Assembly: GCA_013694645.1 (NCBI GenBank)
Contig: JACDBZ010000191.1
Coordinates: 1-12,697, forward strand
Source: Chloroflexota bacterium
Lineage (GTDB): Bacteria; Chloroflexota; Limnocylindria; QHBO01
Direction: 5' to 3'
DNA length: 12,697 nt
The notes beneath the pieces are model-generated. The model did no database searches. It saw only the letters and a program-made list of their open reading frames with translations, and was not told the DNA's origin. The first letter of the stretch is position 1, and each line of letters starts with the position of its first letter. Position numbers and translations under genes: made by a program. This document shows positions 6,713-12,697 of the stretch, piece by piece.

Positions 6713-7441
6713 ATGAGCGATCTCGAGCGTCACGACCTGGTTGCGCCGCTGGAGCGCGCGCTGGTGGTGATCAGCCATCCCGATGACGCGGAGTTCGGCG
6801 CCGCGGCAACGATCGCTCACCTGACGGGGTTGGGGGTCAGGGTCGACTACGTCGTCACGACCGATGGCGGCAAGGGCACCGAGGATCCGTCGGTGACGCC
6901 CGAACAGCTGTCGACGACGCGCGTTGCCGAGCAGCGGGCCGCGGCCGACATTCTCAATGTCAGCGAGATCGTGCATCTCGGCTATCCAGACGGCTACCTG
7001 ACTCCGTCCCTGGATCTGCGGCGCGACATCGTCCGTCAGATTCGACGCTATCGGCCCGACCTGGTCATCACGCAGAATCCGCAACGGCGCCTCGACCACA
7101 ACCCGTTCATCGGCCACCCCGATCACCTCGCCACCGGCGAGGCGACGCTGGCCGCGGTCTACCCCGCGGCACGCGATCATCTCAACTTCCCCGAGCTCTG
7201 GCGCGACGAGAAGCTGGAGCCGTGGAAGGTGCGGCAGGTCCTCCTCACCGGGGTCGAGGAGCCGAACCTGTGGCTGGACATCGGTGACACGTTCGAGATC
7301 GGCATCCGCGCCATCCTCGCCCATGAGAGCCAGGTCGACCAGGAGACCGTCGCGGACCGCATGCGTGAGCGCGCGCGCCTGGTGGGCGAGCCGCAGGGGA
7401 TAGGGCTGGCACAGGCGTTCGCCTCCATCATCCTCGAATGA
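6713..7441 (+). CDS. PIG-L (LmbE-like) family deacetylase
   Basis: A 242-residue zinc-dependent N-acetyl-sugar-type deacetylase of the PIG-L/LmbE family, which includes MshB and BshB of mycothiol and bacillithiol synthesis. Seen: the hallmark SHPDDAEFG (21-29, metal ligands H22 and D25), TTDGGKGT (49-56), the AEQRAAA segment (72-78) preceding the conserved LGYPDG (89-94), the PDLVITQNP strand (115-123), the second metal motif HPDH (135-138) and HESQV (204-208). The substrate cannot be told from sequence. ATG at 6713 was chosen because the family begins a few residues before the HPDD strand and a -10 box lies just upstream; ATG at 6704 in the same frame is possible. The end overlaps the ABC gene by ATGA, so both are one operon. 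The gene diverges from csoR. Confidence 0.92.
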   Translation: MSDLERHDLVAPLERALVVISHPDDAEFGAAATIAHLTGLGVRVDYVVTTDGGKGTEDPSVTPEQLSTTRVAEQRAAADILNVSEIVHLGYPDGYLTPSLDLRRDIVRQIRRYRPDLVITQNPQRRLDHNPFIGHPDHLATGEATLAAVYPAARDHLNFPELWRDEKLEPWKVRQVLLTGVEEPNLWLDIGDTFEIGIRAILAHESQVDQETVADRMRERARLVGEPQGIGLAQAFASIILE

Positions 7442-9354
7442 CGCGGAGACGAGGCGGCGGAGGCGGCGGATGGGGTGGCCCATTCGGGGGCCCTGAGCCG
7501 GACCTGACGCGCCGCGCCGGCAGCGAGCGCCAGACGCTGCGCCGCATCTTCGGTTTCTTCGCTCCCTATCGAGCACGGCTGGTGTTCATCGCCGGACTGA
7601 TCCTGATCACGGTCAGCATCGGCGTCGTCAACCCGATTCTGCTCAAGCTGATCATCGACAACCTGACCGGCCCGCAGGATCTCAACCTGCTGTATCTCCA
7701 GGCGGGGCTGATGGTCGTGCTGCCCATCGTCACGAGCGCCATCGGCGTCTGGCAGAGCTTCCTTTCGAACGTCGTCGGGCAGCGGGTCATGGACGACCTG
7801 CGCCTTGCGCTTTACAGCCATCTGCAGTGGATGCCGCTGCGCTTTTTCACCGAGACGCGCACCGGCGAGATCCAGAGCCGAATCAGCAACGATGTCGGTG
7901 GCGTGCAGTCGGTGGTGACCGATACGGCCGCATCGCTCCTGTCCAACCTTGCCACCGTGGCCACGACGGTCATCGCCATGTGGATCCTGGACTGGCGCCT
8001 GACGCTGCTCAGCCTTGGCCTTCTGCCGGTCTTTGCGTACATCACGTTCCGCGTCGGCAAGGTGCGCCGCCAGGTGAGCACGCTGACGCAGCAGTCACTT
8101 GCCGAGGTGAGCGCGATCACCGAGGAGTCGCTCAGCGTTTCGGGGATCCTGCTGTCCAAGACCTTCGGTCAGCAGGAGGCGAGCATCGAGCGCTTCCGCG
8201 CTGAATCGCGGCGGCTGGGCGACCTCCAGATCCGTGGCCAGATGATCGGCCGCTGGTTCTTCGCCCTGATCGGCACCTTCTTCAGCATCATGCCCGCGTT
8301 CGTCTATCTGCTGGCGGGCTCGTTGATTATCGGCGGCGACACGAACGTCAGCATCGGCACGATCGTGGCCTTCACCACGCTCCAGTCGCGCCTCTTCTTT
8401 CCGATGGGGCAGCTCCTCAACGTTCAGGTCGAGATCCAGGGTGCGCTCGCTCTCTTTGATCGGATCTTCGAATACCTCGAGATGGACCATGAGATCACCG
8501 ATGCGCCAGAGGCGGTCGAGCTGTCGCCCACCGCCACCAGTGGCGGCGTGCGGTTCAACAATGTCTCGTTCCGCTACCCGGTGGCCGAGACGCAGCTCGA
8601 GGTGGCGTCCGAGACAGCCGAGGCAGAGGCTCAGGGCCGAGCGGTGCCGACCGCGGTGCAGCCGTTCGCCCTGAACGACATCAGCTTCCGCGCGGAGCCC
8701 GGGCAGCTGGTGGCGCTGGTGGGACCATCGGGCAGCGGCAAGACCACCTCCACCTACCTGATCCCGCGGCTGTACGACGTTGACCGCGGCTCGGTGAGCA
8801 TCGACGGGGTGGACGTGCGCGGGGTGAAGCTCGAGTCGCTGGGACGCGTCATCGGCTTCGTGACCCAGGAGACCTACCTGTTCCACGACACGGTGCTTGC
8901 CAACCTGCGCTACGCCAAGCCCGATGCGACCATGGACGAGATCACCGACGCGGCGGGCGCCGCAGCCATCCACGAGCGAATCATGGAGCTGCCCGACGGT
9001 TACGACACCGTGGTGGGGGAGCGGGGCTACAAGCTGTCCGGCGGCGAGAAGCAACGGGTGGCGATCGCCCGCGTGCTGCTCAAGGATCCGCGTGTCCTGA
9101 TCCTGGACGAGGCCACATCTGCGCTGGACACCGTCAGCGAGCGGCTCATCCAGGCGGCGCTCCAGCGGCTCATGGAGGGTCGCACCACGATCGCCATCGC
9201 CCACCGGCTGTCCACCATCCTGCGCGCCGATCAGATCCTGGTGATAGCGCGCGGGCGCATCGTCGAGCGCGGCACGCATGCGGAGCTGATCCGGCAGGAA
9301 GGCCTCTACGCCAAGCTCTCTTCCGAGCAGTTCGGGGTCGCCGCTCGATCGTAG
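7438..9354 (+). CDS. ABC exporter, fused permease and ATPase (half-transporter)
   Basis: A 638-residue type IV (exporter-fold) ABC protein expected to work as a dimer in the cytoplasmic membrane, exporting lipids, drugs or peptides; the substrate is unknown. The membrane domain (about 40-340) has six helices, roughly at 48-73, 87-108, 165-185, 188-206, 272-298 and 305-325. The ATPase has the A-loop Tyr Y380, Walker A GPSGSGKT (429-436), Q-loop Q477, signature LSGGE (533-537), Walker B VLILDE (553-558) and switch H589, all intact, so it is likely active. The N-terminus is Arg/Gly-rich (residues 3-18). Odd: about 25 extra Ala/Glu/Gln-rich residues (385-409) lie between the A-loop and the next strand of the ATPase. 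It starts inside the end of the deacetylase gene (ATGA) and has no clear Shine-Dalgarno, so it is probably translationally coupled. Confidence 0.95.
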   Translation: MTRRRGGGGGGWGGPFGGPEPDLTRRAGSERQTLRRIFGFFAPYRARLVFIAGLILITVSIGVVNPILLKLIIDNLTGPQDLNLLYLQAGLMVVLPIVTSAIGVWQSFLSNVVGQRVMDDLRLALYSHLQWMPLRFFTETRTGEIQSRISNDVGGVQSVVTDTAASLLSNLATVATTVIAMWILDWRLTLLSLGLLPVFAYITFRVGKVRRQVSTLTQQSLAEVSAITEESLSVSGILLSKTFGQQEASIERFRAESRRLGDLQIRGQMIGRWFFALIGTFFSIMPAFVYLLAGSLIIGGDTNVSIGTIVAFTTLQSRLFFPMGQLLNVQVEIQGALALFDRIFEYLEMDHEITDAPEAVELSPTATSGGVRFNNVSFRYPVAETQLEVASETAEAEAQGRAVPTAVQPFALNDISFRAEPGQLVALVGPSGSGKTTSTYLIPRLYDVDRGSVSIDGVDVRGVKLESLGRVIGFVTQETYLFHDTVLANLRYAKPDATMDEITDAAGAAAIHERIMELPDGYDTVVGERGYKLSGGEKQRVAIARVLLKDPRVLILDEATSALDTVSERLIQAALQRLMEGRTTIAIAHRLSTILRADQILVIARGRIVERGTHAELIRQEGLYAKLSSEQFGVAARS

Positions 9355-9576
9355 GGGCGCTCGCTCGTCTCACGTCCGCGTGTGCACCGGCTGCACCGAA
9401 CTACGAAGATGGGCTGCAATCCGCCTGGAATGTGCGTCGGGCGCACAATCCGATCGAGAATCGGCCCAAATCGACCGCTTGCTGGCTCCATGTTGGTAGA
9501 TGCGTGCACCCCGCGCACATAACCAGTTTCTGGCGGGGCGGGGGCCGAGGATGTGACGGCGTGCCACACTGACCGC
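9355..9576. other. Intergenic spacer with two small hairpins
   Basis: This 222-base gap separates the ABC gene from the DUF255 gene. Hairpin 1 covers 9427-9451: GGA, one mismatch, TGTGCG, loop TCGGG, CGCACA, mismatch, TCC. Hairpin 2 covers 9500-9520: ATGCGTGC against GCGCACAT around ACCCC, with one mismatch and one wobble. A short CCGAT/ATCGG stem (9450-9464) overlaps hairpin 1. A G-rich run lies at 9531-9550. There is no T-run and no plausible small gene. It may hold the ABC operon's transcription end or a small RNA. Confidence 0.35.
9565..9570 (+). promoter_or_regulatory. -10 box of a leaderless DUF255 promoter
   Basis: CACACT (4 of 6 matches to TATAAT) ends six bases before the ATG at 9577. 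No -35 box stands out at the right spacing and there is no Shine-Dalgarno sequence. The placement repeats what is seen before the deacetylase gene. Confidence 0.3.
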
Positions 9577-11622
9577 ATGCCCAACCGCCTGATCGACGAG
9601 ACAAGCCCATACCTGCTCCAGCATGCGCACAACCCGGTCGAGTGGCATCCGTGGGGCCCCGAAGCGCTCGAGAAGGCGCGCGCGCAGGATCGGCCGATCT
9701 TTCTGTCGATCGGTTACGCGGCCTGCCATTGGTGCCACGTCATGGAGCGCGAGAGCTTCGAGAACGAGCAGACCGCCGCGCTCATGAACGAGCACTTTGT
9801 CAGCATTAAGGTCGATCGGGAGGAACGGCCGGACCTCGACGACGTCTACATGGCAGCCGTTCAGGCGATGACCGGCTCCGGTGGATGGCCGATGAACGTC
9901 TTCTTGACGCCTGACCTGCGTCCCTTCTTCGGTGGCACCTACTTCCCACCCGATGATCGGCACGGGATGGCCGCCTTTCCGCGAGTGCTCGCCGCCGTCG
10001 CCGATGCGTACCGATCACGAAGGGCCGAGATCGAGAAGCAGGCAGACGTGCTTGCCGGACACCTCCGCGCGCAGCTGTCCGTGCCGCCCGGCGACCGAGA
10101 TCCGCAGCGGCGCGAGCTCGAGGAGGCAACCGCGCGCATTGGAGCCAGCTTCGATCCGGTCCGGGGCGGGTTCGGCGCTGCGCCCAAGTTTCCGCCGGCG
10201 ATGACGCTCGAGTTCCTCCTTCGGGCGTGGCGCAGATCGGGTGACCCAGCCGTGTTGACGATGGTGACGCGCACCCTGGATGCGATGGCCGATGGCGGGA
10301 TAAACGACCAGATCGGCGGCGGCTTCGCGCGATACAGCACCGACGCTCATTGGCTCGTCCCGCACTTCGAAAAGATGCTCTACGACAACGCGCTGCTGGC
10401 CCACGCATACCTCGAGGGCTACCGCGCCACGGGCGAAGGACGGTACGCGGAGGTGGCGCGCCGAACACTCGACTTCATGCTGGACGAGCTCCTCACGGCC
10501 GACGGCGGGTTCGCGTCCGCGCTCGACGCGGACAGCGAGGGCGTCGAAGGACGGTTCTACGTATGGTCCCACGACGAGTTCGTGTCGGTCCTTGCCGATG
10601 CAGGCCTGACCGATGACGAGCGCCGAATCCTCGCAGCGACCTGGGGCGTCACGGCCGATGGCAACTGGGAGGGGACGAACGTGCTCCACCGTCCAGGACC
10701 GGCGGTGGCACCGGACGACCTGGTCGTGCGAGGTCGCACGGCGCTGCTCGCCGCTCGATCGCGCAGGACGCGACCCGCTCGCGATGACAAGCAGCTGGCG
10801 GCCTGGAACGGGTTCGTGCTGCGCGCCCTTGCGCATGCGGCACTCGTCCTCGGAGAGCCCCGATATGCGGAGGCCTCGCGCGAGCTGATCGCGTTCGTCG
10901 AGACTCAGCTGGTCCGGGACGGTGACCGACTGTGGCGCACGGCCCGCGACGGCCGCGCCCATACACCCGCGTTCTGCGAGGACTACCTGGCGCTTGCCGA
11001 CGGCCTGCTGGTCGCCCACGCCGCTCTCGGCGAACCTGCTCCGTTGCTGCTCGCCCGACTCCTCGCGGAGACCGCGACCCGCGATTTTTGGGATGACGAG
11101 GCAGGCACCTTCGTCGATACCTCATCGGAGCACGACCGCACCGTGGCGCAGCCGCGCGGGCTGATCGACAACGCCACGCCATCGGCGAACAGCATCGGCG
11201 CTGATGTGCTCCAGCGCCTCGCGCTCCTGACCGGCGAGGAGGAGATGCAACGTCGGGCGCAGGCAATCCTTCGTGCGGTGGCTCCCGCGATCGGGCGTCA
11301 GCCGAGCGCCTTTGGTCGAATGCTGTGCGCGGCCGATCGGTTGCTCGGGGAGCAGATCGACGTGGTCGTCGCCGGCGACGGTGCGTCCCCTGGCGCTCGT
11401 GCCCTTCGCGAGGCGGCCGGCGTGCCCTACGTGCCCGACCTCGTGCTCACCGGCGTGAGCGACGGCGACCCGCATGCGACGTGGCCGTTGTACGTCGCCA
11501 AGGGGGTCCGAGATGGCCTGCCCACCGCCTACGCCTGTCGTGGATATGCGTGCGACGAGCCGACCACCGATCCGGTCCGCCTGGCCGACGAGGTCCGTCG
11601 CCTCGGCGCCGTGACCGCTTAG
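9577..11622 (+). CDS. DUF255 thioredoxin-fold protein (YyaL/SSP411 family)
   Basis: A 681-residue protein of the widespread DUF255 family (bacterial YyaL, animal spermatogenesis-associated protein 20): an N-terminal thioredoxin-like domain joined to an alpha/alpha-barrel resembling sugar epimerases and glycosidases. Seen: the family start NRLIDETSPYLLQHAHNPVE (3-22), the redox-type motif ACHWCHVM (49-56, C50 and C53), KVDREERPDLD (78-88), SGGWPMNVF (101-109), GGTYFPP (119-125), the barrel signatures GGFARYSTD (248-256) and HFEKMLYDNA (263-272), LDADSEG (316-322), AAWNG (408-412) and the C-terminal AYACRGYAC (651-659). Length is typical and nothing appears broken. The cellular role of the family is poorly defined. 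ATG at 9577 was chosen over upstream in-frame starts because homologous proteins begin MPNRL and a -10 box sits six bases before it. It converges on the next gene with a single base between stops. Confidence 0.93.
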   Translation: MPNRLIDETSPYLLQHAHNPVEWHPWGPEALEKARAQDRPIFLSIGYAACHWCHVMERESFENEQTAALMNEHFVSIKVDREERPDLDDVYMAAVQAMTGSGGWPMNVFLTPDLRPFFGGTYFPPDDRHGMAAFPRVLAAVADAYRSRRAEIEKQADVLAGHLRAQLSVPPGDRDPQRRELEEATARIGASFDPVRGGFGAAPKFPPAMTLEFLLRAWRRSGDPAVLTMVTRTLDAMADGGINDQIGGGFARYSTDAHWLVPHFEKMLYDNALLAHAYLEGYRATGEGRYAEVARRTLDFMLDELLTADGGFASALDADSEGVEGRFYVWSHDEFVSVLADAGLTDDERRILAATWGVTADGNWEGTNVLHRPGPAVAPDDLVVRGRTALLAARSRRTRPARDDKQLAAWNGFVLRALAHAALVLGEPRYAEASRELIAFVETQLVRDGDRLWRTARDGRAHTPAFCEDYLALADGLLVAHAALGEPAPLLLARLLAETATRDFWDDEAGTFVDTSSEHDRTVAQPRGLIDNATPSANSIGADVLQRLALLTGEEEMQRRAQAILRAVAPAIGRQPSAFGRMLCAADRLLGEQIDVVVAGDGASPGARALREAAGVPYVPDLVLTGVSDGDPHATWPLYVAKGVRDGLPTAYACRGYACDEPTTDPVRLADEVRRLGAVTA

Positions 11623-11636
11623 GTTAGCTGCCGAGG
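11601..11636. terminator. Hairpin spanning both convergent stop codons
   Basis: CCTCGGC (11601-11607) and GCCGAGG (11630-11636) form a 7-bp GC stem. Its 22-base loop contains the stop of the DUF255 gene (11620-11622) and the stop of the opposing gene (11624-11626). A small inner ACC/GGT pairing is possible. No T-run follows on either strand. With one base between the genes, this is the only visible candidate for a shared transcription end. Confidence 0.3.
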
Positions 11637-12034
11637 AACGCGAGCCGTACCGTGCGGCGCCGGTTGTCGCCGTTGGGATCGAGCATCGCGATCGACTGCC
11701 ACGTCCCGAGGGTCAGGCGCCCGCCAACGATGGGAACGGTGAGCGACGGCGAAACGAGGAGCGGGAGCACGTGATCGGCGCCGTGACCGGGACTGCCATG
11801 CCGATGGCGCCAGCGGTCGTCGTGCGGCAGGAGGCGCTCAAGGGCCGCGAGCAGGTCCTCATCGGACCCCGCACCCAGCTCGACCACCACGACGCCCGCC
11901 GTCGCGTGCGGCACGAACAGCGTCAGGAGCCCGTCCTCGGCGGAAACCTCGGCGAGGAATGCGATGCACGCACCTGTGAGGTCGGTCAATCCGGGTGCGT
12001 CTCCGGTCTCTACCGTCAGCTCACGTGTCCGCAT
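11624..12034 (-). CDS. yjbQ: YjbQ (UPF0047) family protein
   Basis: A 136-residue YjbQ-family protein; some members are annotated as secondary thiamine-phosphate synthase because overproduction can rescue thiamine auxotrophs, although the true role is unsettled. Seen: VPHATAGVVVVE (41-52, family consensus pHTTAgv.i.E; here the first Thr is Ala), the His-rich metal-site region WRHRHGSPGHGADH (75-88), GGRLTLGTWQSI (104-115, containing the LGTWQ hallmark) and DNRRRTVRLAFLG (123-135). Length is normal. The ATG lies 20 bases after the lipoprotein stop, so it is probably the last gene of the cytochrome c operon. Only a distant GAAGG is present as a ribosome site. Its stop is one base from the stop of the opposing DUF255 gene. 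Confidence 0.9.
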   Translation of the reverse strand: MRTRELTVETGDAPGLTDLTGACIAFLAEVSAEDGLLTLFVPHATAGVVVVELGAGSDEDLLAALERLLPHDDRWRHRHGSPGHGADHVLPLLVSPSLTVPIVGGRLTLGTWQSIAMLDPNGDNRRRTVRLAFLGS

Positions 12035-12054
12035 CGGCTCAGCGCCGGCCGCCT

Positions 12055-12540
12055 TCAGTCACAGCCGGGGAACTCCCTGTCGCCGTCGTGACGATTGAAG
12101 CGGACGACGGCTCCGGACTCGGTGCGGAAGCGGGCTTCGTTGCCGATCACCGCGATGACGCCCGCGGTCTGGTTGATCATCTCGGTGTCGTGCTCGAGGT
12201 CGAGCGGCCGGCCTGCCGCCGTGGTGCCGTCCAGCGTGTCCCAGAAGCTGCCGTCGACGTCCACCGGCGAGAGGAGCCCGCAGTGGCCCAGGCTGAACCG
12301 ATACGAAACGGCCTCCACGACCGCGGCAGAGGTCGGATCGAAGACGGTCCCGCCGGTTGGCCCACGTCGGCCCTCCGCGAAGGGATCACCGGACGGCATC
12401 TCTCGGGCCTGCCCGAGCGCAATGTTCTCGAACGTGTGCGCCCTGGACGGTTCGGGTGGCGGAGCCATGTCCGTCGCACAGGCAGCCATGGCCGATGCAA
12501 CGCTCAGCAGGAGCGAGAGGAGCAAGCTCGGTGATCTCAC
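12055..12540 (-). CDS. Small predicted lipoprotein of unknown function
   Basis: A 161-residue exported protein. Residues 1-20 form a short signal peptide (MRSPSLLLSLLLSVASAMAA) ending at C21; the sequence AMAAC is a slightly non-canonical lipobox, so lipid anchoring is likely but not certain. After a Pro-rich spacer the mature part has EAVSYRFSLGHCGLLSPVDV (76-95), DGSFWDTLDG (96-105), an Asn-containing EMINQTAG (120-127) and a C-terminal EFPGCD. C87 and C160 are the only other cysteines and could form a disulfide. I recognise no enzymatic motif. GTG at 12538-12540 overlaps the stop of the upstream cytochrome c biogenesis gene (GTGA), so the start is well placed and the genes are coupled. A role near cytochrome c maturation at the membrane surface is a guess from context. 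Confidence 0.75.
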   Translation of the reverse strand: MRSPSLLLSLLLSVASAMAACATDMAPPPEPSRAHTFENIALGQAREMPSGDPFAEGRRGPTGGTVFDPTSAAVVEAVSYRFSLGHCGLLSPVDVDGSFWDTLDGTTAAGRPLDLEHDTEMINQTAGVIAVIGNEARFRTESGAVVRFNRHDGDREFPGCD

Positions 12541-12697
12541 GGTGCGGCGTAGCTGTGCTCGCCGATGAAGAAGAGCCCCGCGCCGATGTAGGTGAACAGG
12601 ACACCGGCGAAGCCGAGCACGATCAGCCAGGGCGCCAGGCGCTCCCAGCGGTCGCGACGCCCGGCGACGTGCAGGTAGGCGCCGAAGACGAGCCAGG
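12537..12697 (-). CDS. ccsB: Cytochrome c biogenesis protein CcsB/CcsA type, C-terminal fragment
   Basis: Only the last 52 residues lie in the window; the rest runs off the right edge. They read as a membrane helix segment (WLVFGAYLHVAG), a basic loop RRDRWER, and a final helix APWLIVLGFAGVLFTYIGAG leading to GEHSYAAP. The closing HSYA after a GvN/GaG-like turn is characteristic of the heme-handling CcsA/CcsB/ResC family, in which this His is a proposed heme ligand on the outer face. The protein would deliver heme for System II cytochrome c maturation. The reading frame ends with TGA at 12537-12539, overlapping the GTG of the lipoprotein gene. Family naming varies (ccsA, ccsB, resC), so the symbol is tentative. 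Confidence 0.8.
   Translation of the reverse strand, partial: WLVFGAYLHVAGRRDRWERLAPWLIVLGFAGVLFTYIGAGLFFIGEHSYAAP

Noticed and set aside
6638..7576. N-terminal extension of csoR up to 426 residues
   Set aside because: The extension runs antisense through the deacetylase gene and into the ABC gene; the CsoR family starts near the ATG at 6637, directly behind a promoter and operator.
8095..9279. 394-residue antisense frame opposite the ABC ATPase
   Set aside because: The + strand carries every ABC motif intact; this frame has no recognisable motif and reflects GC-rich third codon positions.
9383..9398. Direct repeat of TGCACCG, two copies nine bases apart
   Set aside because: Too short and GC-rich to separate from chance; no protein-binding or phase context supports it.
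9531..9550. G-rich run as a possible quadruplex
   Set aside because: Only two of the G-runs reach four bases and the outer ones are GG, so only a weak two-layer structure could form.
10015..11019. 334-residue antisense frame opposite the DUF255 gene
   Set aside because: The sense strand encodes a full-length conserved protein, and no start signal or family motif supports the antisense frame.

Overview
This is a very GC-rich bacterial window (about two thirds G+C by eye) with tightly packed genes, GTG starts, 4-base start/stop overlaps and promoter-like -10 boxes only a few bases ahead of several start codons. Protein style (Gly-rich ABC exporter N-terminus, PolX with PHP domain, System II cytochrome c maturation, DUF255 protein) suggests an uncultured Chloroflexota lineage, Limnocylindria-like. 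That placement is an inference; a high-GC actinobacterium is the main alternative. No phage, insertion sequence, CRISPR, tRNA or rRNA signal was found.

Layout, left to right. (1) + strand: DNA polymerase X (2-1735), translationally coupled by a GTGA overlap to a polytopic membrane protein of unknown function (1732-2508). (2) + strand: a two-gene cassette behind its own promoter (about 2530-2558). The first gene encodes a TPR protein with a beta-rich middle and a very acidic tail (2619-3452). One base later comes a 916-residue protein built like a zinc-ribbon DNA methyltransferase whose catalytic motif IV is destroyed, followed by a winged-helix-like segment and an FEVE-type nuclease-like C-terminus (3454-6204). 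This cassette is the best candidate for an undescribed system. (3) A 91-base convergent gap with a perfect 10-bp hairpin, a 13-bp palindrome and a possible promoter. (4) - strand: a CsoR-type copper sensor (6296-6637) with a well-formed promoter and a 19-bp palindromic operator over its -10 box and start codon. (5) + strand, divergent from csoR: a PIG-L (LmbE-like) deacetylase (6713-7441) overlapping a half-size ABC exporter (7438-9354).

(6) After a 222-base spacer with small hairpins comes a DUF255/thioredoxin-fold protein (9577-11622, + strand). (7) - strand, converging on it with only 1 base between the stop codons: a compact operon read from the right edge, made of the C-terminus of a CcsB/CcsA-type cytochrome c biogenesis protein (12537-12697), a small predicted lipoprotein (12055-12540) and a YjbQ-family protein (11624-12034).

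Functionally the window is mostly housekeeping: repair, export, copper sensing, cytochrome c maturation. The pseudo-methyltransferase/TPR pair is the one clearly unusual module.
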